This document shows positions 32,110 to 40,933 of a stretch of 64,000 nucleotides of DNA, one piece after another. Made by a program: the position numbers and the translations under genes. The DNA is from Breoghania sp037026715 (GTDB lineage: Bacteria; Pseudomonadota; Alphaproteobacteria; Rhizobiales; Stappiaceae), in the NCBI RefSeq assembly GCF_037026715.1, contig NZ_JBANCG010000008.1, positions 248,001 to 312,000 on the forward strand. Reading direction: 5' to 3'. The notes under the pieces are model-generated. The model saw only the letters and a program-made list of their open reading frames with translations, was not told the origin of the DNA and searched no databases. Position 1 is the stretch's first letter. Each line of letters starts with the position of its first letter.

Positions 32110-32145
32110 TACCCCATATCGAGACTACATAGAAGGACAGGGACA

Positions 32146-33012
32146 ATGACCACCTATCTCGTCACCGGCGCCAGCGGGCAGCTTGGCCATCTTGCCGTCG
32201 AGGCGCTGTTGAAGCGCGTTCCGGCCGCCAATGTCGCAGTGCTGGTGCGCTCTGCGGAAAAGGCCGCGCCGCTGAAGGCGCTCGGGGTCGACATCCGGAT
32301 CGGCGACTACGACAAGCCGGAAACCCTGGAGGCCGCCTTCAAGGGCATCGACCGGCTGCTGCTGATTTCCTCGTCCGAGGTCGGCAAGCGCGAGGTCCAG
32401 CACGGCAACGCGATCGCAGCGGCCAAGCGCGCCGGCGTCGGGTTCATCGCCTATACCAGCCTGCTGCATGCTCACAGCGGCAAGCTCCGCATCCTGTCGG
32501 GCGAACACATCGCGACCGAAAAGGCGCTCGCGGCCTCCGGCATTCCCCATGCGCTGCTCAGGAACGGCTGGTACACAGAAAATCTCGTCCAGGCCCTGCC
32601 CGGCGCGATCGAGCGCGGGGTCTATGCCAGCGCGGCCGGCGATGCGCCGTTCTCGACCGCCAGCCGCGCCGACTATGCCGAGGCAGCCGCCGTCGTTCTC
32701 AGCGCAGAGACGGTCGAGCCCGGCCGGGTTTACGAACTGGCCGGCGATCAAGCCTTCACTCTTACCGAGTTCGTCGCCGAGGCCGCGCGACAAGCCGGCA
32801 AGCCGATCGCCTATCACAGCCTGCCCGAGGCCGACTATCGCGCCGCCCTCGTCGGTGCCGGCCTGCCCGCGCCCGTCGCCGACATGCTGGCCGATTCCGA
32901 TACGGGTGCGGCCAAGGGCGGCCTCTTCGACGACAGTCACACGCTCTCGAAACTGATCGGCCGGCCGACGACGCCCTTTGCCGAGACGATCGCGACGGCT
33001 CTCAAGGCCTGA
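32146..33012 (+). CDS. NmrA-like NAD(P)H:quinone oxidoreductase (QorB/YtfG type)
   Basis: The 288-residue protein has a Rossmann N terminus (YLVTGASGQLGHLAVEALL, residues 4-22) and the atypical SDR features of NmrA-like QorB proteins: LLISSSEVGKREVQHGNAIA, GFIAYTSLLHAH, ALLRNGWYTENL and a C-terminal LTEFVAEAARQAGKPIAYHS block. It would reduce quinones with NAD(P)H in the cytosol. The ATG at 32146 follows GAAGGACAGG. It is divergent from the HxlR gene, which probably controls it. Confidence 0.9.
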   Translation: MTTYLVTGASGQLGHLAVEALLKRVPAANVAVLVRSAEKAAPLKALGVDIRIGDYDKPETLEAAFKGIDRLLLISSSEVGKREVQHGNAIAAAKRAGVGFIAYTSLLHAHSGKLRILSGEHIATEKALAASGIPHALLRNGWYTENLVQALPGAIERGVYASAAGDAPFSTASRADYAEAAAVVLSAETVEPGRVYELAGDQAFTLTEFVAEAARQAGKPIAYHSLPEADYRAALVGAGLPAPVADMLADSDTGAAKGGLFDDSHTLSKLIGRPTTPFAETIATALKA

Positions 33013-33253
33013 GCCGGGACACGTTTTCGGGCGGGGATTACTCGGCCCGAAGGCCCTCGCGCGCGCCCCTGACCGGCCTGCTCCACGGCAAACGCGGTTC
33101 GTCGTGGAGCTTTTCGCATGCGCTTTCGCATATTCGAGAAATGCGAACGGAATTCGAGGGAAATTCGAATGAAATATTAATCGATGACAAAAGCCGCCTT
33201 TTGCGGCCCTGAAATCCTTCCGGACGCTCCTGTCAGGCGTCCGGTTCCGCCGC

Positions 33254-33418
33254 CTATCCCTCTCCGGGCCGCTTGCCCATGCCGGGGTCAAGTCGGACCG
33301 AGTTCGGCTCGTTGCGGTAGACGGTGGCGGACGAAAAATCCATCACCTCCGCCAGGATCACCCACGCTCCGATGCCAATGACGGCGCACAGCGCCACGCC
33401 CGTCAGAAATGCCTTCAT
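33254..33418 (-). CDS. 54-residue membrane protein coupled to the WD40-cytochrome c gene
   Basis: The protein starts MKAFLTGVALCAVIGIGAW and continues VILAEVMDFSSATVYRNEPN, then SVRLDPGMGKRPGEG. It has one membrane segment or uncleaved signal (residues 4-24) and a short polar tail that would be periplasmic. Its ATG overlaps the stop codon of the upstream cytochrome c gene (33415-33418), so the two are translationally coupled. I do not recognise a family; similar tails (VYRxxxNSVRLDP) occur beside cytochrome c genes as far as I recall. Confidence 0.78.
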   Translation of the reverse strand: MKAFLTGVALCAVIGIGAWVILAEVMDFSSATVYRNEPNSVRLDPGMGKRPGEG

Positions 33419-34908
33419 TCCTCTTTCCTCCCCTCGTTCTTGCCCGCCTCGCCCTGCCTGCGCTGGCCTGCGCCCGGCGCCGTCGCCTTCTTCAGGAAGG
33501 CGATCAGGGCGTCGCGCTCCTCAAGCGAGCGGATGCGCTGCATCGGCATTTTGGAACCCGGCGTCACCACGTCCGGCCCCTCGTCGAAGAGGCGGGCGAT
33601 GGTCTCCTCGCTCCACACGATATCGGCTCTCTCCAGAGCCGGCGAGTAGTGGTAGCCGGCGACCGAGCCGGCCTTTCGGCCGAATATGCGGTAGAGCGTC
33701 GGCCCGGCACGATTGCCGTCGTCGGGCGTCAAGGTATGGCAAACGCTGCATTTTCGGGCAAATTGCCGGGCGCCGAGATCCGCCCCCTCCACCTGAAACC
33801 GGCGCGGCACCGTCGCCTCCACGGTCTCGAACGGCTTGCGCGGTGCGACCTGCCAGAACGAGACGAAATCGTCGAGCCCGGCATAAAGCGCCTCGCTGCC
33901 ATCGCGCGAAAGTGCCAGTCCCCAGACCGGACCGTAGGGGTTGTCGAATTCCTCCTCCAGCGCCCAGTCACGGGTCGAAAACACCCGGATGCGACCGTCG
34001 CCATCGCCGCTCGCCGCCCGCTCGCCATCGGCGGAGACGGCCAGCGCCAGCACTGGCCGCTCGTGCCGGGGCAACACCTTGGCCAGATCGCCGCGCGCGA
34101 TGTCGATCACGCCGAGGCTGCCGTCGAGCCCGCCGAACACAAGCCTGCCGCCGGCAAGCGCCCGCAAGACGTTGACCGACCAGCCGTTGTCGTAGACTTC
34201 GCCGATCGGCGCGCCATCGGGCACCGACCAACTGCGGATCGTGCCATCGTAGGAGGCGGAGAAAAGGTGCGTGCCGTCGGGCGCGAAATCGACGGCATTG
34301 ACATTGCCGCGATGGCCTCGCAACACGGCGATTTCCTTCATCTTCTCAATATCGTAGAGCCGCGCCGTGTCATCCCATCCGGCAGACGCCGCATAGCGGG
34401 CATCGCGGGAGACGGCGACATCCACCACCTTCTGACCATCGCCTTGAAAGCGGGCGAGCATCGTTCCGGCGGCCAGATCCCAGACCGCCAGCGACCCGTC
34501 GTCGGAGACGGAAACCGCCCGTCCCCGCCCGGCGAAAACCGCGTCGTTGACGGCCGCCTCATGGCCCTCAAGGCGCTTCTCGACGGTCGCCTCGTCCCCC
34601 TCGATCCGCCACAGGATGACCGAATAGTCGAAGGAGGCGGTCAGCGCGCGGGTGCCGTCGGCGGACAGCGCCACCGATTTCACCGGCCCGCCGTGGCCCT
34701 TCAGATGCTGCGGCATGGCCTGAGCGGAAGCCGGGGCAAGGCACAGGGCGGCGGCAAGCGCGAGGAGGCGGAGGGATAGGCGGCGGGGTTCGGTTGGAGT
34801 TGTGTGTCTGGCTGTGGCGGGCGCTGCGGCTGTGGCCCATCCTTCGAGACGGCCGCTGCGCGGCCTCCTCAGGATGACGTTACCGAGTTGCCAGAAAATC
34901 TGAAGCAT
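33415..34908 (-). CDS. WD40 beta-propeller and cytochrome c fusion, probably periplasmic
   Basis: After a hydrophobic signal-like stretch (LRLLALAAALCLAPASAQA) there are seven or so WD40 blades (MPQHLKGHGGPVKSVALSAD, then repeats such as LEGHEAAVNDAVFAG and LRGHRGNVNAVDFAPD), then a single class I cytochrome c domain with CSVCH heme attachment, NRAGPTLYRIFGRKAG, and TPGSKMPMQRI (distal Met). The signal stretch has no ATG, GTG or TTG at its own start; the nearest in-frame ATGs, at 34908 and 34926, lie inside the palindromic repeat at 34833-34967. It follows the formate dehydrogenase genes on the same strand; the cytochrome could accept or pass electrons in that chain. Confidence 0.82.
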   Translation of the reverse strand: MLQIFWQLGNVILRRPRSGRLEGWATAAAPATARHTTPTEPRRLSLRLLALAAALCLAPASAQAMPQHLKGHGGPVKSVALSADGTRALTASFDYSVILWRIEGDEATVEKRLEGHEAAVNDAVFAGRGRAVSVSDDGSLAVWDLAAGTMLARFQGDGQKVVDVAVSRDARYAASAGWDDTARLYDIEKMKEIAVLRGHRGNVNAVDFAPDGTHLFSASYDGTIRSWSVPDGAPIGEVYDNGWSVNVLRALAGGRLVFGGLDGSLGVIDIARGDLAKVLPRHERPVLALAVSADGERAASGDGDGRIRVFSTRDWALEEEFDNPYGPVWGLALSRDGSEALYAGLDDFVSFWQVAPRKPFETVEATVPRRFQVEGADLGARQFARKCSVCHTLTPDDGNRAGPTLYRIFGRKAGSVAGYHYSPALERADIVWSEETIARLFDEGPDVVTPGSKMPMQRIRSLEERDALIAFLKKATAPGAGQRRQGEAGKNEGRKEE

Positions 34909-34967
34909 CAACAAGAACAACGTCATCCTGAGGAGGGCCGTCAGGCCCGTCTCGAAGGATGGGCCAC
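34833..34967. repeat. Family 5 palindromic repeat overlapping the 5' end of the cytochrome c gene
   Basis: The outer arms are TGGCCCATCCTTCGAGACGG and its complement CCCGTCTCGAAGGATGGGCC, followed inward by CCTCCTCAGGATGACGTT and AACGTCATCCTGAGGAGG. The AT-rich centre (AGTTGCCAGAAAATC) contains the ATG used as a possible start of the WD40-cytochrome c gene. The type is familiar from many rhizobial genomes; only one copy is in this window. Confidence 0.9.
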
Positions 34968-35130
34968 ACGTTCGACCTCGCCCACGATCACATATCCGAC
35001 GACACGCTCGGTCCCCCACGCGACCCTCGCCGCATGTCTTTCCGCAACACCCCTCACACCAGCACAACCACGCCATGGCGCTTCCACACGTCCGAACGCC
35101 CCCGCCTTGCCGCACGCCCCCGCTTCACCC

Positions 35131-36294
35131 TCATTCCGCCGGTTGCGCTTCCGCCCGGCCGGCCTCGCGCTCATGCACTTCCTCCACCCACAGGTTGTGG
35201 TGCTCCTTCGCCCAGTTGAGGTCGACGTCGCCGGAGCCCATGGCGTCGAACGCGCCCTCCATGCCGATGGAGCCGATGTAGATATGCGCCAGGATCACGC
35301 AGGTCAGGAACAGCGCCAGGATGGCGTGCCAGGCTTGGGCGAGCTGCTGCTCGTGAACCGGGGCGAGATCGGTCGTCAGGCTGGTGCCGAAGATCGCGTT
35401 CGCGATCTCGAACGTTCCCGAAAAGAGATGCGTGGTGAAGGGAAAGAGCAGCGCCCAGCCCGAGACCGAGACCGAGACCCCGCCCAGGATCACCAGCCAG
35501 AAGATGATCTTCTGCCCGGCGTTGAACTTTCGCGAATCCGGGTGGACGTTTTTCGAAAGCAGCCCGCCCGCCTTCACCAGCCACGCGATGTCGGTGCGGC
35601 TCGGGAGGTTGTGGGCGACCCACATGACGAAGACCATGACGAGCCCGGCGATGAAGGCGAAGGCCAGGTAGTTGTGCAGATACTTGCCCCAGTGGGTGAT
35701 GAGGGCGAAGGCCTCCGCCCCTATCAGCGGCTTCAGGACATAGCGGCCATAGAGCAGGTTCAGCCCGGTCACGCCCAGCACGATGAAGGAGACGGCGATC
35801 AGCCAGTGGCCGGTGCGCTCGATCCAGGAAAACCGCGTGATGGTGACGCCGGCCGGCCCGTGTTCGATGCGGATGCGGCCGCGGATGGCGAAGAACAGCG
35901 CCAGAAGGATGATCGTGCCGAGCAGCGCCCAGGCGCCGTAGGTGGAAAGCGGCCCGTTGCGAAAGGCGCGCCAGTTGTCGCCCTCCGGCTGGATCAGGAT
36001 CGCGGCCTTCTTGTCCGGAATGTTGACGGTGCCGGAGACGCCGCCGCGGACCGCGCGCCACAGATCGGCATCCGAGCGGGTGCCGAGAACGTCCCCCGGC
36101 ACCTGGCCGCCGGTCGGGTTCTGGACAAGGTCCGGCGGCGGCTGGCGCTGGGCGGCGGCAGGCCCGGTGCCGAGGCCCGCGAAAAGAGCCGCGGCCAGCA
36201 CGGCAAGGACCAGCAGAAAAGCCCGCAGGCCACGCCGAAAACGCCCCGCGTGTTCGCCGGCCCTGCGCCGGTCAAAGCCAAACGCATGTCCCAT
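35131..36294 (-). CDS. Formate dehydrogenase gamma subunit, cytochrome b556
   Basis: The 387-residue subunit anchors formate dehydrogenase to the membrane and passes electrons to quinone. It has a signal-like N terminus (LLVLAVLAAALFAGLG), a periplasmic stretch of about 90 residues, then a membrane segment (TYGAWALLGTIILLALFFAI) and the FdoI-type four-helix cytochrome b domain with candidate heme histidines in IERTGHWLIAVSFIVLGVTG, ITHWGKYLHNYLAF and LAQAWHAILALFLTCVILAH. The ATG at 36294 has GGGAGAAGG upstream. It lies downstream of the alpha and beta genes on the same strand. Confidence 0.93.
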   Translation of the reverse strand: MGHAFGFDRRRAGEHAGRFRRGLRAFLLVLAVLAAALFAGLGTGPAAAQRQPPPDLVQNPTGGQVPGDVLGTRSDADLWRAVRGGVSGTVNIPDKKAAILIQPEGDNWRAFRNGPLSTYGAWALLGTIILLALFFAIRGRIRIEHGPAGVTITRFSWIERTGHWLIAVSFIVLGVTGLNLLYGRYVLKPLIGAEAFALITHWGKYLHNYLAFAFIAGLVMVFVMWVAHNLPSRTDIAWLVKAGGLLSKNVHPDSRKFNAGQKIIFWLVILGGVSVSVSGWALLFPFTTHLFSGTFEIANAIFGTSLTTDLAPVHEQQLAQAWHAILALFLTCVILAHIYIGSIGMEGAFDAMGSGDVDLNWAKEHHNLWVEEVHEREAGRAEAQPAE

Positions 36295-36391
36295 CCGCCT
36301 TCTCCCTCCCGATATGGCCTTGCCAGAGCCGCTTCGCCCGCCCGGTCCGCGCGCACCGACATAAAAGCCGGCGGGACGAAAACCGAAAAAA

Positions 36392-36589
36392 TCAGAAACT
36401 CTGCTTGCGGCCGCGCAATTCCAGCGCGCGCTCCTGCTCGGCGCCCAGCGGCGTGTCCTTCTTTCCCTCGTAGACCCCTTGCGTGTAGTGAAGCGGGCGG
36501 CCCTGCTCTTCCTCGCGGCAGGAGCCGAGCCCAACCGCCAGCGCTACGAGCGCGGCGACCATGCAGATATTCGTTGGCAGGAAATTCAT
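36392..36589 (-). CDS. Small lipoprotein of the formate dehydrogenase cluster
   Basis: This 65-residue protein has a lipoprotein signal (MVAALVALAVGLGSC, lipobox LGSC with Cys24) and a 41-residue mature part containing HYTQGVYEGKKDTPLGAEQE. Short lipoproteins with a GxYxGxxDTPL core lie between the beta and gamma genes in rhizobial formate dehydrogenase clusters, as here. Function unknown; it may help enzyme assembly on the periplasmic face. Confidence 0.8.
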   Translation of the reverse strand: MNFLPTNICMVAALVALAVGLGSCREEEQGRPLHYTQGVYEGKKDTPLGAEQERALELRGRKQSF

Positions 36590-36699
36590 TGGGCAGGTCG
36601 ACACCAGTTCTCCTCTCACGTGTCTTTTCCCGTTTCTGTGCCGACCGGAGGCCCGCGCACCGTTTTCCGCCTTGCCGGCGTCCACCCCGTACTCTCCCG

Positions 36700-36797
36700 T
36701 TCGTCATTGCCCGGCTTCGTTCGGGCAATCCATTGCAAGCCACGGTATGTGCGGCGCGCGCTGGATCACCCGGACGAAGCCGGGTGATGACGGTGGA
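36700..36797. repeat. Family 2 palindromic repeat, copy C
   Basis: The left half reads GTCATTGCCCGGCTTCG with GGGCAATCCATTGC; the right half reads GGATCACCCGGACGAAGCC with GGGTGATGACGG. It sits inside the formate dehydrogenase cluster, between the beta subunit and the small lipoprotein gene, where it could lower downstream expression. Confidence 0.9.
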
Positions 36798-36826
36798 GAG
36801 ACCCGCTTGCGGGCAACCTTCCGGCG

Positions 36827-37426
36827 CTATAGCGTGCCGGCCTTCTGTTCATACGCCGTGCCCCAGCCCCAGGCGCCGGAACCGAAACCGCGCGCGACCA
36901 CGCGCTCGCGGTAGATCTCGGAGACCACGTTGCCGTCGCCCGCAAGCAGCGCCTTGGTGGAACACATTTCCGCGCACAGCGGCAGCTTGCCCTCTGCCAG
37001 GCGGTTGCGACCGTATTTCTGGAATTCGGCCGCCGAATTGTCGGCCTCCGGGCCGCCGCCGCAGAAGGTGCATTTGTCCATCTTGCCGCGCGAACCGAAA
37101 TTGCCGGCCTGCGGATATTGCGGCGCGCCGAAGGGGCAGGCGTAGAAGCAGTAGCCGCAGCCGATGCACAGGTCCTTGGAATGCAGGACCACGCCTTCTT
37201 CCGTCTGGTAGAAGCAGTCGACCGGGCACACCGCCATGCAGGGCGCGTCCGAACAGTGCATGCAGGCCACCGAAATGGACCGCTGGCCGGGCTTGCCGTC
37301 CTGGATCGTCACCACGCGGCGGCGGTTCACGCCCCAGGGCACCTCGTGCTCGTTCTTGCAGGCGGTGACGCAGGCATTGCAGTCGATGCAGCGTTCGGCG
37401 TCACACAGGAATTTCATCCGTGCCAT
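36827..37426 (-). CDS. Formate dehydrogenase beta subunit, 4Fe-4S
   Basis: The 199-residue subunit carries electrons between alpha and gamma. Cysteine groups for four clusters are present: CIDCNACVTACKNEH near residue 13, CMHCSDAPCMAVCPVDC near 55, CIGCGYCFYACPFGAPQ near 87, and CTFCGGG then CAEMCSTKAL near 118 and 152. It lacks a membrane tail. It starts 15 bases after the alpha stop codon and is clearly in the same operon. Confidence 0.96.
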   Translation of the reverse strand: MARMKFLCDAERCIDCNACVTACKNEHEVPWGVNRRRVVTIQDGKPGQRSISVACMHCSDAPCMAVCPVDCFYQTEEGVVLHSKDLCIGCGYCFYACPFGAPQYPQAGNFGSRGKMDKCTFCGGGPEADNSAAEFQKYGRNRLAEGKLPLCAEMCSTKALLAGDGNVVSEIYRERVVARGFGSGAWGWGTAYEQKAGTL

Positions 37427-37441
37427 GATCTCGTCTCCCCC

Positions 37442-40400
37442 TTACGCTGCCCGGATTCGGCAGATCGAAACCTTGTTTTCCTGGATGTTGGTCACCGAGT
37501 CGTAGCCGTAGGTGAGCGTGATGTTGCCGGACTCGCCAACCACGTAGGGCCCAGTGCCGTCCGGCAGCTTGGCGGCGATGTCTTGCCCCTCGAAATGACC
37601 GTAGAAGTGGTAGGGGATCCAGATGTTGCCCGGCGCCACGGCCTCCGTGACCCGCGCCATCACCTTGATCGAGCCGCCCTCCGGGCTTTCCAGCATCATC
37701 ATGTCGCCGTTCTGGACGTTGGCGTTGTTGGCGTCGCGCGGATTGACCTGGGCGAACATGTCCTGCTGAAGCTCGGCCAGCCACGGATTGGCGAAAGACT
37801 TCGCCCCGCCGCCCTCCATCTCGACCAGACAACCGGACGAGAGCACCAGCGGGAACTCCTTGGAGTGATCCTGGTTCTGGATCGAGGCGTACTTGACCGG
37901 CAGGCGGAACCGGCGCGTGTCGGGATAGGTCGGATAGTCGGCGACCAGATCGCGGCGCGGCGTGTAGAGCGGCTCGCGATGGATCGGGATCGGGTCCGGG
38001 AACGTCCACACCACGCAGCGCGCCTTGGCGTTGCCGTAGGGCGCGCAGCCATGCTTGATGGCGACGCGCTGGATGCCGCCGGACAGATCCGTCTTCCAGT
38101 TCACCCCGCCGACCTTCGCGTCGTAATCCGACGGCCGGTCCGCATCGGCCAGGGCCGCGCCGTCCTTTGCGGGCTCGGCATCGTGCAGCCCCGCCACCCA
38201 TTCGATCATGGCGCGCTCGTAGGCACTCAGATCCTTGTCCCAGCCGAGCTTCGCCAGCATCGCCATGGTGAATTCCGGATAGCCGTCGCGGATTTCCGAG
38301 CCGACCGTGTAGGAGACGCCCTCCTCATCACCCTCCGCCAGAATGTTCGCCCCGCCCCAGTCGTCGGGCGCGTTGACGCCGTAGCGCGCGCGGAAGGGCA
38401 GGCCACCCTCGGCCACCGGCTTTGAGGGATCGTAGAGATTGGGCGAGCCGGGATGCTTCATTTCCGGCGTGCCCCAGGCGGGCCAGGGCAGGCCGTAATA
38501 TTCGCCGTCGAGCGGGCCGCCATTGGCCCTCAGCGTCGTCTTGTCGAAGGTGTGCGCATATTTCATGTGCTCCTTCAGCCGCTCCGGCGAGGCGCCGGTG
38601 TAGCCGATGGTCCAGGTGCCGCGATTGATTTCGCGGGTGATGTCCTCGATCAGCGGCTCATCGCCGTTCACCTCGATGTTCCTGAACATTTCGTCCGCGA
38701 AGCCGAACTTCTTCGCGAACAGGTGCATGATCGTTTGGTCGGGCCTGGATTCGAAAAGCGGCTCGACCACCTTTTCCCGCCACTGGATGGAGCGGTTCGA
38801 CGCGGTCACCGCGCCGTAGGTCTCGAATTGCGAAGCGGCGGGCAGGAGATAGGTGCCGTTCTTGCGCTCGCCCATCAGGGCCGACGCCGGGACGTAGGGA
38901 TCGACGACAACCAGCAGGTCGAGCTTGGTGAAGGCGTCCTGCTGGGCGGGGAGCCGGGTCAGCGAATTGACCGAGTGGCCCCAGAACACCATGGCACGCA
39001 GATTGTCGGGCTGGTCGATCTCGTCCTTCGGCATGTTGACGAGTTCGTACCAGCGCGAGATCGGCGTGCCGGCGGCCTCCATCAGGTCCTTGGAGGCAAA
39101 GCGGCCGGCGAGATAATCGTAGCTGACGCCCCAGACGCGGGCCCAGTGCTTCCAGGCGCCTTCGGTCAGGCCGTAATAGGCCGGCAGCGTGTCGCACAGG
39201 ACGCCCATGTCGGTGCAGCCCTGAACGTTGTCGTGGCCGCGGAAGATGTTGGTGCCGCCGCCTTCCTTGCCGATGTTGCCGAGCGCAAGCTGCAGAATCG
39301 GCATGGCGCGGGTGTTGTTGTTGCCGATCGTGTGCTGGGTCATGCCCAGCGTCCAGGTCAGGCACACGGGCTTGGACTGCGCCAGCGTGCGCGCCACACG
39401 GCGAAGTTGCGAGCCTGGCACGCCGGAGACGCGTTCCACCTCCTCAGGCGTCCATTTGGCGATTTCCTTGCGGACCTCGTCGAGCCCCCAGACGCGGGCG
39501 CGGATGAATTCCTTGTCCTCCCAGCCGTTTTCGAAAATGTGCCAGAGAATGCCCCAGATCACCGGAATGTCGGTGCCCGGGCGCGGCTGGACATGTTCGG
39601 TCGCATGCGCGGCGGTGCGGGTGAAGCGAGGATCGACCACGATGAAGGGCGCGTTGTTGCGCTCCTTCGCCCGCAGGATATGCATCATGGAGACCGGGTG
39701 CGCCTCGGCGGGGTTGCCGCCGAAGGTGATGATCGCCCGCGAATTGTGCATGTCATTGAAGGAATTGGTCATCGCGCCGTAGCCCCAGGTATTGGCGACG
39801 CCGGCGACCGTGGAGGAGTGGCAGATGCGGGCCTGGTGATCGACGTTGTTCGATCCCCAGAAGGCCGCGAACTTGCGGTAGAGATAGCCCTGTTCGTTGG
39901 AAACCTTGGCCGAGCCGAGCCAATAGACGCTGTCGGGACCGCTCTCCTTGCGGATCTTCAGCATCTCGTCGCCGATCTCGTTGATGGCGTCGTCCCAGGA
40001 GATCTTCTGCCACTTGCCGTCGACAAGCTTCATCGGGTGCTTCAGGCGCCGCTCGCCGATGGTCTCGTCGCGGATGGCCGCGCCCTTGGCGCAGTGGGCG
40101 CCAATGTTGATGGGGCTGTCGAAGGCCGGCTCCTGGCCGATCCACACGCCGCCCTTGACCTCCGCCTTCACGGTGCAGCCGACCGCGCAGAAGGTGCAGA
40201 CCGAGGTCTTCATCTCTACCGCGCCGGAGGAATTCTCCGTTGCGGCCTGCGCCTTGCGGACGTGGGAAAGCGGCAGGCCGGCAAGCCCGAGCCCTGCGGC
40301 CGCGACGCCGGAGCGCTTGAGGAAGGCGCGCCGGTCCACGGTCGCGCCGGCGATATCGCCCAGCACCCGCGCCATGCGCGCCTGCGCACCGGAGGCCCGC

Positions 40401-40444
40401 CCCGGCTCAATACCCTGGCCCTGATCGGATTTCTTTCTCAGCAT
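37442..40444 (-). CDS. Formate dehydrogenase catalytic alpha subunit, Cys type
   Basis: The 1000-residue molybdenum or tungsten bis-MGD enzyme oxidises formate to CO2. A twin-arginine signal (DRRAFLKRSGVAAAGLGLAG, Arg38-Arg39) sends the folded protein to the periplasm. A 4Fe-4S cluster is held by Cys83, Cys86, Cys90 and Cys118 (CTFCAVGC). The active site is ARICHSSTVAG with Cys208 at the selenocysteine position of E. coli FdnG, so no SECIS element is needed. Full MGD-binding domains follow, ending in the C-terminal molydopterin-dinucleotide domain. The ATG at 40444 is chosen because the Tat motif follows at normal distance. Confidence 0.96.
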   Translation of the reverse strand: MLRKKSDQGQGIEPGRASGAQARMARVLGDIAGATVDRRAFLKRSGVAAAGLGLAGLPLSHVRKAQAATENSSGAVEMKTSVCTFCAVGCTVKAEVKGGVWIGQEPAFDSPINIGAHCAKGAAIRDETIGERRLKHPMKLVDGKWQKISWDDAINEIGDEMLKIRKESGPDSVYWLGSAKVSNEQGYLYRKFAAFWGSNNVDHQARICHSSTVAGVANTWGYGAMTNSFNDMHNSRAIITFGGNPAEAHPVSMMHILRAKERNNAPFIVVDPRFTRTAAHATEHVQPRPGTDIPVIWGILWHIFENGWEDKEFIRARVWGLDEVRKEIAKWTPEEVERVSGVPGSQLRRVARTLAQSKPVCLTWTLGMTQHTIGNNNTRAMPILQLALGNIGKEGGGTNIFRGHDNVQGCTDMGVLCDTLPAYYGLTEGAWKHWARVWGVSYDYLAGRFASKDLMEAAGTPISRWYELVNMPKDEIDQPDNLRAMVFWGHSVNSLTRLPAQQDAFTKLDLLVVVDPYVPASALMGERKNGTYLLPAASQFETYGAVTASNRSIQWREKVVEPLFESRPDQTIMHLFAKKFGFADEMFRNIEVNGDEPLIEDITREINRGTWTIGYTGASPERLKEHMKYAHTFDKTTLRANGGPLDGEYYGLPWPAWGTPEMKHPGSPNLYDPSKPVAEGGLPFRARYGVNAPDDWGGANILAEGDEEGVSYTVGSEIRDGYPEFTMAMLAKLGWDKDLSAYERAMIEWVAGLHDAEPAKDGAALADADRPSDYDAKVGGVNWKTDLSGGIQRVAIKHGCAPYGNAKARCVVWTFPDPIPIHREPLYTPRRDLVADYPTYPDTRRFRLPVKYASIQNQDHSKEFPLVLSSGCLVEMEGGGAKSFANPWLAELQQDMFAQVNPRDANNANVQNGDMMMLESPEGGSIKVMARVTEAVAPGNIWIPYHFYGHFEGQDIAAKLPDGTGPYVVGESGNITLTYGYDSVTNIQENKVSICRIRAA

Positions 40445-40545
40445 CGTTCCCACCCCTTGGCTTGAGACGACGGAGGCTTTCGCGGCCCTTCCTTGCGACC
40501 CGGCCGGGCCGATCGGCGCGAAGGCGACCGAACGCCTTGACTTGA

Positions 40546-40574
40546 GGACATTCAGCAACTTGCGGACATTCAGC
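40546..40574. repeat. Direct repeat upstream of the formate dehydrogenase alpha gene
   Basis: GGACATTCAGC occurs at 40546-40556 and again at 40564-40574, an 18-base period, in the 290-base leader between the small Tat protein gene and the alpha gene. It could be a regulator site or a remnant of local duplication. Confidence 0.55.
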
Positions 40575-40735
40575 GACTCTAAGAAATTGAATGGCTTGCG
40601 CAGAGCGGCCCCGAGGCCTCCGGCGGACTTCCAACGAAAAGCCCCGCCAACAGGACCGCAGACATTGCGCGCCGCGTGCCCCGCCCGAGCGATCGGCACG
40701 GAGCCGCCGGAACGCGAACGCCGCTTGCGCGCCGG

Positions 40736-40933
40736 CTACATCCGCGCGGAGTCGTAATACGCCCTGATGTGCGGACTTTCGGCGTAGCCGCTGCCGGTCT
40801 GGGACGCCTCGGCAGCCTCCGCCGCCGTCTCGCCGTCAACGACGAGCGCGACCGCGGCCGCGCCGCTGCCCAGTGTCGCCAATCTGAGGAAACTTCGCCT
40901 GTCGACGCTCTCGCGCCGTTGCCGTTCGCCCAT
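40736..40933 (-). CDS. Small twin-arginine protein of the formate dehydrogenase region
   Basis: This 65-residue protein starts MGERQRRESVDRRSFLRLAT, a Tat signal (DRRSFLRLATLG) and ends SPHIRAYYDSARM. It matches the short 'formate dehydrogenase region TAT target' family, encoded just before the alpha subunit in many proteobacteria. The role is unknown; some small Tat proteins of this kind aid assembly. It is the first gene of the fdh transcription unit on this strand. Confidence 0.88.
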   Translation of the reverse strand: MGERQRRESVDRRSFLRLATLGSGAAAVALVVDGETAAEAAEASQTGSGYAESPHIRAYYDSARM

